Shown here piece by piece: positions 42,310-50,663 of a stretch of 64,000 nucleotides of DNA. Source of the stretch: an uncultured Eubacteriales bacterium (GTDB lineage: Bacteria; Bacillota; Clostridia; Oscillospirales; CAG-272); the NCBI GenBank assembly GCA_934476315.1, contig CAKSNQ010000001.1, positions 56,104 to 120,103 on the forward strand. Reading direction: 5' to 3'. The translations under genes and the position numbers were made by a program. Numbering within the stretch: the stretch's first letter is position 1; each line of letters begins with the position of its first letter. A model generated the notes under the pieces. It was not told the origin of the DNA and did no database searches. It was given only the letters and a program-made list of their open reading frames with translations.

Positions 42310-42603
42310 ATGCCAAGATGCACGACAGTTTCCTTGCGAAAAAAAGAAATCATCAATCTGTGCGACGGGGCGCGGCTGGGCTTTGCCACCGAGTTCGAAT
42401 ATGACCCCAAGTGCGCAACCATCACCGCGCTGATGATCCCGCAGTGCAACGGTTTTTTCAATTTCGGAAAAACGGAGTATCTGTTTATTCCGTGGAACAA
42501 AATTGAATGTTTCGGCGAGGATACCATCCTCGTCCGCCTCCCGCCGGGGGAGCTTTCCACGCTGACCCTGCCCCTGCCGGGGAAAAAGGCGAAAGATTGC
42601 TAG
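42310..42603 (+). CDS. YlmC/YmxH family sporulation-associated PRC-barrel protein
   Basis: 97 residues, typical of this small family found in spore-forming Bacillota; function poorly known. The E-I-I-N-L-C-D-G-A-R-L-G motif, the D-P-K-C segment and I-P-W-N-K-I-E-C-F-G-E-D-T-I-L-V fit the PRC-barrel pattern. A perfect AAAGGAGG precedes ATG 42310. It lies 56 bp after the P-type ATPase-like gene and is followed by a strong terminator, ending this gene group. Confidence 0.88.
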   Translation: MPRCTTVSLRKKEIINLCDGARLGFATEFEYDPKCATITALMIPQCNGFFNFGKTEYLFIPWNKIECFGEDTILVRLPPGELSTLTLPLPGKKAKDC

Positions 42604-42623
42604 AGGTATGATTCGGAATCCCG

Positions 42624-42657
42624 CGGGTCGTTGCGCATGGCGCGGCGACCCGTCATT
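42624..42657 (+). terminator. Terminator after ymxH
   Basis: Hairpin CGGGTCG-TT-GCGC...GCGC-GG-CGACCCG followed by TCATTTTG, 21 bp after the stop. Confidence 0.8.
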
Positions 42658-42690
42658 TTGTGAATAATGTGTAAATTATTTCCGACATCG

Positions 42691-42719
42691 TTGAAAATTG
42701 AACTGAAGTGTGGTATAAT
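42691..42719 (+). promoter_or_regulatory. rpsB-tsf promoter and leader
   Basis: TTGAAA (42691-42696), 17-bp spacer, perfect TATAAT (42714-42719). The leader of about 110 nt before rpsB contains a possible ACACAC...GTGTGT hairpin (about 42750-42772); autoregulation by S2 is conceivable but not shown. Confidence 0.8.
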
Positions 42720-42836
42720 GCAAAAGCGTGCGTAACGGCACGAAAATACACACACATAGCGGCGTGTGTTCGGTTCCCGTGATGGGTGACAGCACGAAAT
42801 CTATGTGGTGGAAAAAACCGAAGGAGGACATGAATC

Positions 42837-43580
42837 ATGTCTATCATTACCATCAAGCAGTTGCTTGAAGCCGGTGTCCATTTCGGACATCACACCAGAA
42901 GATGGAACCCGAAGATGCAGGAGTACATCTTCACCGAGAGAAACGGAATCTATATCATCGACCTGCAGAAGACGGTCAAGAAGTTCGAGGAGGCGTATAT
43001 GTTCGTCCGCGAGCTGTCCGCGCAGGGCGGAACCCTTCTGTTTGTCGGTACCAAGAAGCAGGCAGCCGAGGCAATCAAGGAAGAGGCTACGCGTTGCGGC
43101 ATGTACTATGTCAATAACCGTTGGCCCGGCGGAATGATGACCAACTTCAAGACCATCAAGAAGTCCATCGCCCGTCTGAACAGCCTCAATAAGATGCAGG
43201 AGGACGGTACGTTCGATCTGCTCCCCAAGAAAGAGGTTGCCGGTCTCCAGAAGGAAGCCTTTGACCTGGAGAAGAACCTGGGCGGTATCAAGACCATGGA
43301 TACTCTCCCCTCCGCCATCTTCATCGTTGACCCGCATAAGGAAAGAAACGCTGTCCTCGAGGCTAAGAGACTCGGAATCCCGGTTGTCGCGATCGTTGAT
43401 ACCAACTGCGATCCTGACGATGCCGATTATATCATCCCCGGTAACGATGACGCCATCCGCGCCATCAAGCTGATCTCCTCCGTCATCGCAGACGCGGTGA
43501 TTGAGGGACGTCAGGGCGAACAGGATGCTCCCGCGGAGGCTGCAAAAGAGGAAGCCGCCGAGACCGAGGAGAAGGAATAA
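42837..43580 (+). CDS. rpsB: 30S ribosomal protein S2
   Basis: 247 residues, normal S2 length. It binds the back of the 30S head and is needed for S1 or mRNA docking. Family landmarks are [10 protein letters not shown] near the start, [14 protein letters not shown] (about 102) and I-P-G-N-D-D-A-I-R near 203. The C-terminal ~25 residues are an acidic Ala/Glu tail. GAAGGAGG lies 8 nt upstream. tsf follows after 44 bp, the conserved rpsB-tsf pair. Confidence 0.99.
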   Translation: MSIITIKQLLEAGVHFGHHTRRWNPKMQEYIFTERNGIYIIDLQKTVKKFEEAYMFVRELSAQGGTLLFVGTKKQAAEAIKEEATRCGMYYVNNRWPGGMMTNFKTIKKSIARLNSLNKMQEDGTFDLLPKKEVAGLQKEAFDLEKNLGGIKTMDTLPSAIFIVDPHKERNAVLEAKRLGIPVVAIVDTNCDPDDADYIIPGNDDAIRAIKLISSVIADAVIEGRQGEQDAPAEAAKEEAAETEEKE

Positions 43581-43624
43581 TTCCGTCCCCCTTACACTGA
43601 AAAAAGAAAGAGGTAACTGTTAAA

Positions 43625-44551
43625 ATGGCTAATATTACCGCAAAAGACGTTGCTACTCTGCGCGCAAAGACCGGTCTTGGCATGATGGATTGTAAGAAGG
43701 CACTGGTGGAAGCAGAGGGCGATATGGATAAGGCAGTCACCATTCTCCGCGAAAAGGGACTGGCTACGGCTGCGAAGAAGGAAGGCAGAATTGCCGCGGA
43801 CGGCATTGTCAAGCTGATGAATAAGGGCAATGTTTACGCGATGATCGAGGTCAACTCGGAAACCGACTTCGTTGCGAAGAACGCTTCGTTCCAGGAGTTT
43901 GTGGACGGACTGCTCTCCACGATTCTGAACGTTCTGCCCGCAGATGTGGACGCCCTGATGAAGGCTCCCTTCAACGGAACGGATGTCACGGTTGAGAACG
44001 CGCTGGTTGAGAAGATCGCCGTGATCGGCGAGAAGCTGAGCATCCGCCGCTTTGCGGTCCTGGAGGGCGACGCAATCGCCACCTACGTCCACGGCAACGG
44101 CTCCATCGGCGTTATGGTCAAGTTCGATACCGACGTGGCAGACAAGCCCGGTTTTTCGGATTTCGCCAAGAATATCGCACTGCAGATCGGCGCTTATCCG
44201 ACGCCGTATCTGGATAGAACGCAGGTTCCCGCTTCCGTCCTGGAAGAGGAGAAGAACATCCTGCTGGCGCAGATCGCCAACGATCCCGCCAATGCAAAGA
44301 AGCCCGATGCCATCAAGGAAAAGATGGTCTCCGGTCGTATCAGCAAGTTCTACGATAACAACTGCTTGCTGGACATGACCTACGTCAAGGACGAGGATAT
44401 GAAGGTCGGCGCGTATGTTGCGGCAACGGCAAAAGAGCTGGGCGGCAAGATCGCTGTCGTGGACTTCTTCCGTTACGAGAAGGGCGAGGGCATCCAGAAG
44501 CGCGAGGAAAACTTTGCGGAAGAGATCGCAAAGATGACCGCGGGCAAGTAA
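43625..44551 (+). CDS. tsf: Elongation factor Ts
   Basis: 308 residues. EF-Ts exchanges GDP for GTP on EF-Tu. The N-terminal UBA-like domain has L-R-A-K-T-G-L-G-M-M-D-C-K-K-A-L; the core has V-N-S-E-T-D-F-V-A-K-N (about 75-85), whose T-D-F-V contacts EF-Tu, and I-A-A region motifs further on. Coiled-coil segment about 185-230. AAAGAGG precedes the ATG. The gene ends at a strong terminator. Confidence 0.99.
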   Translation: MANITAKDVATLRAKTGLGMMDCKKALVEAEGDMDKAVTILREKGLATAAKKEGRIAADGIVKLMNKGNVYAMIEVNSETDFVAKNASFQEFVDGLLSTILNVLPADVDALMKAPFNGTDVTVENALVEKIAVIGEKLSIRRFAVLEGDAIATYVHGNGSIGVMVKFDTDVADKPGFSDFAKNIALQIGAYPTPYLDRTQVPASVLEEEKNILLAQIANDPANAKKPDAIKEKMVSGRISKFYDNNCLLDMTYVKDEDMKVGAYVAATAKELGGKIAVVDFFRYEKGEGIQKREENFAEEIAKMTAGK

Positions 44552-44584
44552 TTCTCCCCGACACGATAGAAAATAAAAAATCAA

Positions 44585-44617
44585 CAGACCGTTGCGCTCG
44601 CGCGACGGTCTGTTTTG
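44585..44617 (+). terminator. Terminator of rpsB-tsf
   Basis: CAGACCGT...ACGGTCTG hairpin followed by TTTTGCTTTT, 33 bp after the tsf stop. Confidence 0.9.
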
Positions 44618-44732
44618 CTTTTATGTACCGGAAGCGGCACCGACTTTCAGGGCCGCCGCGCTCACATGCACGGTTCCGGTTTTGTATATTACGACAAAAA
44701 CGGAAAAAGCGCGAGGAATTTACAAAATGCTG

Positions 44733-44761
44733 TTTACAAATTTGAGGTTTTGTAGTAAAAT
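44733..44761 (+). promoter_or_regulatory. pyrH promoter
   Basis: TTTACA (44733-44738), 17-bp spacer, TAAAAT (44756-44761), 50 bp before pyrH. Confidence 0.65.
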
Positions 44762-44811
44762 ATATAAGAAATACAGGCACGGCGCTCGCCCGAAGCCTCA
44801 AAGGAGTCATC

Positions 44812-45528
44812 ATGGAAAATAAACAGCCGAAATATCATCGCGTTTTGCTGAAGTTGTCCGGTGAAGCACTGTCTGCAGGGAAGGACGGCATCTTGAATTT
44901 TGAGTTTATTCAGAAGACTGCCGCCGTCATCCGTAAGTGCCAGGCTGAGGGCGTCCAGGTCGGCGTTCTCTGCGGCGCCGGGAATATTTGGCGGGGACGC
45001 CAGGGCGGGAAGATGAACCATTGCCGCGCAGACCACATGGGAATGCTGGCAACCACCATCAACTCTCTCGCACTCCAGGATACGTTCCTCCAGGAGGGAC
45101 TGGACGCCGTGGTCATGACCGCCGTGGAAATGCGAGCGTTCGCAGACCTGTATTCTTCCCGTGCCGCTGTGGAAAACCTGGAGGCGGGCAAGGTTGTGAT
45201 CTTCGGATGCGGCTTGGGCTCTCCGTTCTTTTCGACCGATACCGCAGCGGTTCTCCGCGCTGCCGAGATTGGTGCGGACGTCGTCCTGATGGCAAAAAAT
45301 ATTGACGCGATTTACAGCGCCGACCCTAAACTCGACCCGAACGCAACCCGCTATGAAAAGTTGACCTACATGGAGATTCTGGAGAAGAATTTGCGCGCGC
45401 TCGACCTGACGGCAACGACTTTCTGCATGGAAAATCACATTCGTTGCTACGCTTTCGGGCTTGCCGACCCGGAGAATATTTATCGCGTCGTCATGGGTGA
45501 ACGCATCGGCACGGAAATCAGCGTCTGA
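44812..45528 (+). CDS. pyrH: Uridylate kinase (UMP kinase)
   Basis: 238 residues, hexameric bacterial UMP kinase of the amino-acid-kinase fold. It makes UDP from UMP and ATP. V-L-L-K-L-S-G-E-A-L is near residue 8, G-A-G-N-I-W-R-G at about 58-65, and A-D-H-M-G-M-L-A-T at about 75. D-A-I-Y-S-A-D-P (about 165) is the conserved ATP/UMP-site segment. CAAAGGAG lies upstream. It begins the pyrH-frr-uppS-cdsA-dxr-rseP-ispG-polC series. Confidence 0.98.
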   Translation: MENKQPKYHRVLLKLSGEALSAGKDGILNFEFIQKTAAVIRKCQAEGVQVGVLCGAGNIWRGRQGGKMNHCRADHMGMLATTINSLALQDTFLQEGLDAVVMTAVEMRAFADLYSSRAAVENLEAGKVVIFGCGLGSPFFSTDTAAVLRAAEIGADVVLMAKNIDAIYSADPKLDPNATRYEKLTYMEILEKNLRALDLTATTFCMENHIRCYAFGLADPENIYRVVMGERIGTEISV

Positions 45529-45642
45529 GGACAAATTAGCAATATTCCTTCCGCGCATACATAAAGGAAACATGAACCGTCGGAGATGGAGCTTCGGGAA
45601 ATAAAGCCTTAAAGATTTTGAAAATTTAATTTATTACGACAG

Positions 45643-45657
45643 TGCCGCCACGCGGCA
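45643..45657 (+). promoter_or_regulatory. Hairpin directly before the frr ribosome-binding site
   Basis: TGCCGC-CAC-GCGGCA sits three bases before AGGAGG of frr. It may stop as a small structural element holding the ribosome site open, or influence frr expression. Confidence 0.35.
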
Positions 45658-45670
45658 AAAGGAGGAAATT

Positions 45671-46225
45671 GTGAATTACAGCACGAAAAATCTGGAAGAG
45701 AAGATGGAAAAATCCATTGCGTCCTATGAATCCGTTCTGAATACCATCCGCGCGGCGCAGGCAAATGCCGGCGTCCTGTCGCACATTTCTTTTGAATACT
45801 ACGGCTCGCCCACGCCAATCAACACGATGGCAGATATCCGTACGGCTGACGCGAGAACGCTGACCATCACACCGTACGATGCCTCGACACTCAAGGCGAT
45901 TGAAAAGGCGATCCAGATGTCCGACATCGGCATCAACCCGATGAATGATGGTAAGGTCATCCGCCTGGTTTTCCCGCAGCTGACCGAAGAGCGTCGCCGC
46001 GAGATCAAAAAACAGGTGCAGAAATACGCGGAGGAAGCCAAGGTCGCCGTGCGTAATCTGCGCCGCGACGCCAACGATGACGTAAAGAAGCAGAAAAAGG
46101 ACGGACTGCTGACCGAGGACGATCAGAAAGCGGCTGAAAAGGCGATTCAGGACGTCACCGACAAGAATATCAAGCGGATTGAAGAGATCAGCGCGAAAAA
46201 AGAGAAAGAAATCATGGAGATCTGA
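45671..46225 (+). CDS. frr: Ribosome recycling factor
   Basis: 184 residues, the RRF norm. With EF-G it splits post-termination ribosomes. The three-helix bundle domain has S-I-A-S-Y-E near the start, then the A-x-x-A / G-S-P-T-P-I-N hinge (about 44-52), R-R-E-I-K-K-Q-V-Q-K-Y near 113 and V-A-V-R-N-L-R-R-D-A-N near 127-137. It uses a GTG start with AAAAGGAGG 5 nt upstream. Confidence 0.98.
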   Translation: MNYSTKNLEEKMEKSIASYESVLNTIRAAQANAGVLSHISFEYYGSPTPINTMADIRTADARTLTITPYDASTLKAIEKAIQMSDIGINPMNDGKVIRLVFPQLTEERRREIKKQVQKYAEEAKVAVRNLRRDANDDVKKQKKDGLLTEDDQKAAEKAIQDVTDKNIKRIEEISAKKEKEIMEI

Positions 46226-46261
46226 GCGCGCGATTCCACTGGAGCGACGGCAAAGAGCACC

Positions 46262-46295
46262 GGGCGAAATGTGCACAACATGTTTCGCCCCTTTT
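46262..46295 (+). terminator. Terminator after frr
   Basis: GGGCGAAA...TTTCGCCC hairpin followed by CTTTTG, 36 bp after the frr stop. It divides pyrH-frr from uppS unless read-through occurs. Confidence 0.8.
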
Positions 46296-46431
46296 GATGT
46301 ATGAAGGAGCGAAAGCCTTCGGCTTTATCGTTTGTCGCTCTGCGTCTGCCGGACTCCTGCCTCGCCGTTCCGCTTGCCTATTGCCAAGAGAAAGGAAATC
46401 CCCGCCACCCCGCGGAGACTGTGAACCGGAT

Positions 46432-47142
46432 ATGTTCAAAAAAGAGAACCCAGCACCGATGCTGGACGAGCGCCTGAAGCACATTGCTTTTATCATGGAC
46501 GGGAACGGCAGATGGGCGAAAAAGCGCGGTATGCCAAGGGAATACGGGCACCGCGCGGGGGCAAAGACCTTTCGGAATATCGTGCTGTATTGCGAGAAGC
46601 TGGGCTTTGAGGCAGTGACCGTGTACGCCTTTTCCACAGAGAACTGGAAGCGTCCGCCCCATGAAATCGAGGCGCTCATGGACCTGTTGGAGGAGTATCT
46701 GGATCAGAACGAGAAGGAACTGGACGGTCACAGCCTGCAATTTCATTTTATCGGAAATCGAACGCCGCTACGCCCATCCTTGCAGGAAAAAATGAATTGG
46801 GTGGAGAAAAAAACAACCGGCGAGAGAATGGTTCTGAACATTGCCGTCAATTACGGCGCACGGGAAGAGCTGTGCCACGCCTTTGAAACCCTGCGCGCGC
46901 AGACAGTTGGTCCGATCGGCGAGCAACAGATTTCCGCGGCGCTTTATACGGCACATTGCTGCGACCCTGACCTGATCGTACGAACGGGCGGAGATTTGCG
47001 GATTTCCAACTTCCTTTTGTGGCAGGCGGCGTACGCGGAGCTGTACTTTACCGACATTCTCTGGCCCGATATGAAGCCGCGCGACGTGGATGATGCTGTT
47101 CGCGATTTCTACTCCAGAAAGCGTCGCTTCGGTGGGACGTAA
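46432..47142 (+). CDS. uppS: Isoprenyl (undecaprenyl) diphosphate synthase
   Basis: 236 residues. It builds the C55 lipid carrier precursor for cell-wall synthesis from FPP and IPP. The catalytic Asp is in F-I-M-D-G-N-G-R-W-A; H-R-A-G, N-W-K-R-P, and the C-terminal R-T-G-G-D-L-R-I-S-N-F-L-L-W-Q signature follow. ATG 46432 gives a typical N-terminus. The frame is open to 46294, but that part reads as leader sequence; 46459 is another candidate. cdsA, the next step in lipid synthesis, follows after 269 bp. Confidence 0.96.
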   Translation: MFKKENPAPMLDERLKHIAFIMDGNGRWAKKRGMPREYGHRAGAKTFRNIVLYCEKLGFEAVTVYAFSTENWKRPPHEIEALMDLLEEYLDQNEKELDGHSLQFHFIGNRTPLRPSLQEKMNWVEKKTTGERMVLNIAVNYGAREELCHAFETLRAQTVGPIGEQQISAALYTAHCCDPDLIVRTGGDLRISNFLLWQAAYAELYFTDILWPDMKPRDVDDAVRDFYSRKRRFGGT

Positions 47143-47411
47143 TTTACGCCCGCGCCAAGATCGGAACTTTCGGCACATCGCGGCGATTCGGTTTCGTATC
47201 GGCGCGTCGCGTCAGCACTTCACAGCGCTTTGGCGCGTCGGAACGCGGCATGCGATGGGGCTGTGTGCGGCTCACACGTGTCGGCGTGTGTCTTGCGGCG
47301 ACCCGATGCCTTGAACCCATATCGGCACAGGATGCGCTATCTGCCCTTGCCGCTTGTTCCACAATTCTAAGGAAAGGGGCTTTTGCATTGCGAAAGCCAT
47401 GGTTATGAGTG

Positions 47412-48257
47412 ATGTTAAAACGAATCCTGACGGCGGCGGTCGCCATCGCTGTCCTGTTGCCGGTGCTTTATTTTTCCGACACCGTGGTCTTTCCCCTTGT
47501 CATGGCGCTCTGCTCGCTGATCGGGGCGTTTGAAATGCTACGCTGTACGAAAACCCTCAAAAAATGGGCGATGTCCGTCCCGGTGATGCTCCTTTGCGGC
47601 GGGTATCCGATGGTAGTGTGGTTCTGCCGCGACGACCGTGCCTTGATGCTCAAGCTCGCGATGGGAGGCACAATTCTTGCTGCAGTGTACCTCTTTGCCA
47701 TTATGACGTTTTCACATGGAAAAATCACACTCAACGAGGCTTCCGTTACGTTCATGACGACGTTTTACATCGCCGGCGCTTTTACGGCGCTGACCGCCCT
47801 GCGCTATTACCCGCAAGGCGGCGAATACCTTTATCTGATCTGCTTTATCGGCGCCTGGGTGACGGATACGTTCGCCTATTTCTGCGGGCGCTTGTTCGGC
47901 AAGCATAAGCTGATTCCCGATGTCAGCCCCAAGAAAACGATCGAAGGAAGCATCGGCGGAACGCTGTTCTGCGTGGGCGCAATGATCCTGTACGGCGTCA
48001 TTGTCCACCGGATTGCCGAGGGGACTATGGAGGTCAATTTTCTGATGCTGGGTGTGAGCGGTCTTCTGATCGCCGTGGTCTCCCAGATCGGCGACCTTTT
48101 GATGTCCGCCATCAAACGCGTGTACGGAATCAAGGATTACGGACGGCTGTTTCCGGGACACGGCGGTGTACTTGACCGCTTTGACTCCGTGCTTGCCGTT
48201 TCGGTCATGCTGGCGGTCATTTCCATGTCCACCAACCTGTTCACGGTCATCGGGTGA
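47412..48257 (+). CDS. cdsA: Phosphatidate cytidylyltransferase
   Basis: 281 residues, with seven or eight transmembrane helices. It makes CDP-diacylglycerol for phospholipid synthesis. The CdsA signature is complete near the C-terminus: S-A-I-K-R-V-Y-G-I-K-D-Y then L-F-P-G-H-G-G-V-L-D-R-F-D-S. ATG 47412 (a GTG is directly before it); the ribosome site is weak. The 269-bp gap before it (47143-47411) has no gene or clear hairpin. dxr starts just after the stop, so translation may be coupled. Confidence 0.95.
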   Translation: MLKRILTAAVAIAVLLPVLYFSDTVVFPLVMALCSLIGAFEMLRCTKTLKKWAMSVPVMLLCGGYPMVVWFCRDDRALMLKLAMGGTILAAVYLFAIMTFSHGKITLNEASVTFMTTFYIAGAFTALTALRYYPQGGEYLYLICFIGAWVTDTFAYFCGRLFGKHKLIPDVSPKKTIEGSIGGTLFCVGAMILYGVIVHRIAEGTMEVNFLMLGVSGLLIAVVSQIGDLLMSAIKRVYGIKDYGRLFPGHGGVLDRFDSVLAVSVMLAVISMSTNLFTVIG

Positions 48258-48262
48258 GCGCT

Positions 48263-49453
48263 ATGAAGCCCTTTGAAAATGAAAATGCACCCTTGATCGT
48301 TCTCGGCTCTACCGGCTCGGTCGGTACCCAGGCGCTGGATGTGGCGGAGCAGACAGGACGCCCGGTGGACGCGATCTGCGCAGACAGAAATGTCGATGCG
48401 CTGGAGGCGCAGGCGCGGAAATTCGGAGTGCGCGCGTGCGCCATGCGGGACGAGACCGCCGCCGCCGCGTTGAAATTGCGCATGGCGGATACCGGAATCC
48501 GGGTGTATGGCGGCGAGCAGGGGATTCTGAATATGATTGAAGAAAGCCCCGCCCCCATTGCCCTGAATTCCATTATGGGCGAGGCAGGGCTGATGCCGAC
48601 GCTGACCGTGCTCCGCTGTGGCAAGGAGTTGGCGTTGGCGAATAAGGAATCGCTGGTCGTCGCGGGTGCGATCGTAACGGCGACGGCGAAACAAACGGGG
48701 CGCACCATCCGTCCTGTGGACAGCGAGCACTGTGCCATTGCCCAATGCCTGCGGGCGGGCAGACCCGAGGAGGTCAAACGTCTTATTCTCACTGCATCCG
48801 GGGGACCGTTTTTCGGGAAAACAAGAGATCAACTGCGCGACGTTACCCCCACGATGGCGCTGGCACATCCGACGTGGCGTATGGGCGCAAAAATCACGAT
48901 CGACAGCGCGACGCTGATGAATAAAGGCTTCGAAATGATCGAGGCGTCGTACCTGTTCGACGTGCCGATCGGAGCGGTGGGAGTCGTTGTCCACCGCGAG
49001 AGTATAATCCATTCCATGGTGGAATATATTGATGGTAGCGTCATCGCACAGATGGCGGTGCCGGATATGCGCCTTTGCGTACAGGACGCACTGTCGTCTC
49101 CATATCGGCGCCGGGGCTGTGTTCCGCCGCCGGATCTGGTTGCACTCGGAAGGCTCACCTTTGCGGCGCCGGACGAGGAGACCTTTTCGGCTCTGAAATT
49201 GGCACGTTTCGCTATGGAAAAGGGCGGGGCGACCCCGGCGGTTCTCAATGCGGCAAACGAGGTGGCGGTGCAGGCGTTCCTGAACGGTCGAATCGGTTTT
49301 TGTGACATACAGGAAGGCGTGTGGCAGACCATGACAAGCCTGCCTGACGCCGCCGATGCGCACGCCCTGGAGGAGATTTTGGCGTTTGATGACCTCGCGC
49401 GGCGCAGAATGGAGGAATCCGTCCGACGGATTGCGGAAAAACGTCATCCATGA
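48263..49453 (+). CDS. dxr: 1-deoxy-D-xylulose 5-phosphate reductoisomerase
   Basis: 396 residues. Second step of the MEP isoprenoid route. NADPH-binding L-G-S-T-G-S-V-G-T-Q near the start; A-L-A-N-K-E-S-L-V-V-A-G near 120; V-D-S-E-H-C-A-I at about 150 and the S-G-G-P-F flexible-loop region; M-N-K-G-F-E-M-I-E-A near 218-226. The start may be ATG 48263 or the GTG at 48254 that overlaps the cdsA stop. With ispG downstream, two MEP enzymes lie in this operon. Confidence 0.97.
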   Translation: MKPFENENAPLIVLGSTGSVGTQALDVAEQTGRPVDAICADRNVDALEAQARKFGVRACAMRDETAAAALKLRMADTGIRVYGGEQGILNMIEESPAPIALNSIMGEAGLMPTLTVLRCGKELALANKESLVVAGAIVTATAKQTGRTIRPVDSEHCAIAQCLRAGRPEEVKRLILTASGGPFFGKTRDQLRDVTPTMALAHPTWRMGAKITIDSATLMNKGFEMIEASYLFDVPIGAVGVVVHRESIIHSMVEYIDGSVIAQMAVPDMRLCVQDALSSPYRRRGCVPPPDLVALGRLTFAAPDEETFSALKLARFAMEKGGATPAVLNAANEVAVQAFLNGRIGFCDIQEGVWQTMTSLPDAADAHALEEILAFDDLARRRMEESVRRIAEKRHP

Positions 49454-49484
49454 GCAAAAGATAGGAGAGAAGGGGGACGTCATT

Positions 49485-50567
49485 ATGGTAGCGATTTATA
49501 TCATCGTGGCAATTTTCATCTTCGGATGTCTCATCATGATTCATGAGTTCGGACATTATTTTGTTGCGCGCCGATGCGGGGTGGACATCGAGGAGTTTTC
49601 CATCGGCATGGGGCCAAAAATTTTTCAGAAGCAGACTAAGAAAACGGGCATGCTGTTTTCTGTCCGCGCCCTCCCGATCGGGGGATATGTCAGCATGAAA
49701 GGCGAGGAGGGGGATTCCGATGACCCCGGCGCGTTCCGTCAGAAAAGTGTCTGGCGGCGCATGGCGATCGTGGCGGCAGGAGCGATGATGAACCTGCTGC
49801 TCGGCTTTTTGATCGTCTGCATCATCGTCTGCATGGCGGCGAGAACCAACCCGGAAACGGGCGCGAGCGGTCTCGCCTCGACAACCATTGCCGCTTTTGG
49901 CGAGAACGCGACGAGCAACGCCGAGGGCGGGCTGATGGTCGGCGACCGCGTAATCTCGGTCGGACGCGTGCGCGTCCACACGGGCGAGGAGCTTGTCTAT
50001 GAGGTCGGAATGCAGGGCTACCGCCCGCTGACGTTGACTGTAGTGCGCGACGGGGGAAAAATCGTTTTGCACGATGTCACGTTCCCGACCATGAGCGAAC
50101 AGGATATTTCTTTCGGAGATTGTGATTTTTACGTACTGGCGGTGAGAGACCCCAACCCCGGCACCGTGATTTCGACGGCGTTTCACCGTTCGATCTCGTT
50201 GGTCAAGATGGTGTGGGACAGCCTGATTAACCTGATTACGGGACGGTTTGGCTTTACGGCGCTTTCCGGTCCGATCGGCGTAACGGGTGCCGTTCACGAT
50301 ACCATCCAGGGGAGCGGCTGGTCAGCCGGACAGGTGATCAATTATATTTTGTATATCACCGCGCTGATCTCGGTCAATCTCGGCGTGTTCAATCTGATTC
50401 CGTTCCCGGCACTGGACGGCGGACGGCTGTTCTTCCTCGTGATCGAGGCGATTTTCCGTGTCAAGATTCCCGCGGAGGTCGAGGCGAAGATCAACTTTGC
50501 CGGAATTGTCCTTCTCATGGGACTGATGGTGTTCGTCGCCGGCAAGGACATCGTCGGATTGTTCTGA
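49485..50567 (+). CDS. rseP: RIP zinc metalloprotease RseP (site-2 protease)
   Basis: 360 residues. An intramembrane metalloprotease that cuts anti-sigma factors and signal peptides. H-E-F-G-H is at residues 20-24 in the first helix; one PDZ domain spans about 115-195; the second metal/active segment is N-L-I-P-F-P-A-L-D-G-G-R-L in the penultimate helix. GAAGGGGG lies about 7 nt before ATG 49485; upstream in-frame starts lie inside dxr. Dxr-RseP adjacency is conserved in Bacillota. Confidence 0.96.
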   Translation: MVAIYIIVAIFIFGCLIMIHEFGHYFVARRCGVDIEEFSIGMGPKIFQKQTKKTGMLFSVRALPIGGYVSMKGEEGDSDDPGAFRQKSVWRRMAIVAAGAMMNLLLGFLIVCIIVCMAARTNPETGASGLASTTIAAFGENATSNAEGGLMVGDRVISVGRVRVHTGEELVYEVGMQGYRPLTLTVVRDGGKIVLHDVTFPTMSEQDISFGDCDFYVLAVRDPNPGTVISTAFHRSISLVKMVWDSLINLITGRFGFTALSGPIGVTGAVHDTIQGSGWSAGQVINYILYITALISVNLGVFNLIPFPALDGGRLFFLVIEAIFRVKIPAEVEAKINFAGIVLLMGLMVFVAGKDIVGLF

Positions 50568-50663
50568 AAAAACGACACATTCCTTGGCGACGTGAGAATC
50601 GGGCTTCGCGAATGTGCGCGCGCATCATAGCCCACAGGATTCTTTGGAAAGGTGGTTATTTTT

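Noticed and set aside
42720..42836. Known riboswitch or T-box in the rpsB leader
   Set aside because: No T-box sequence, S-box or other recognised core motif was found; only a modest hairpin is visible.
46294..46431. N-terminal extension of uppS from the upstream ATG
   Set aside because: The extra residues are Arg/Ser/Pro-rich, start right at the frr terminator and are absent from the family.
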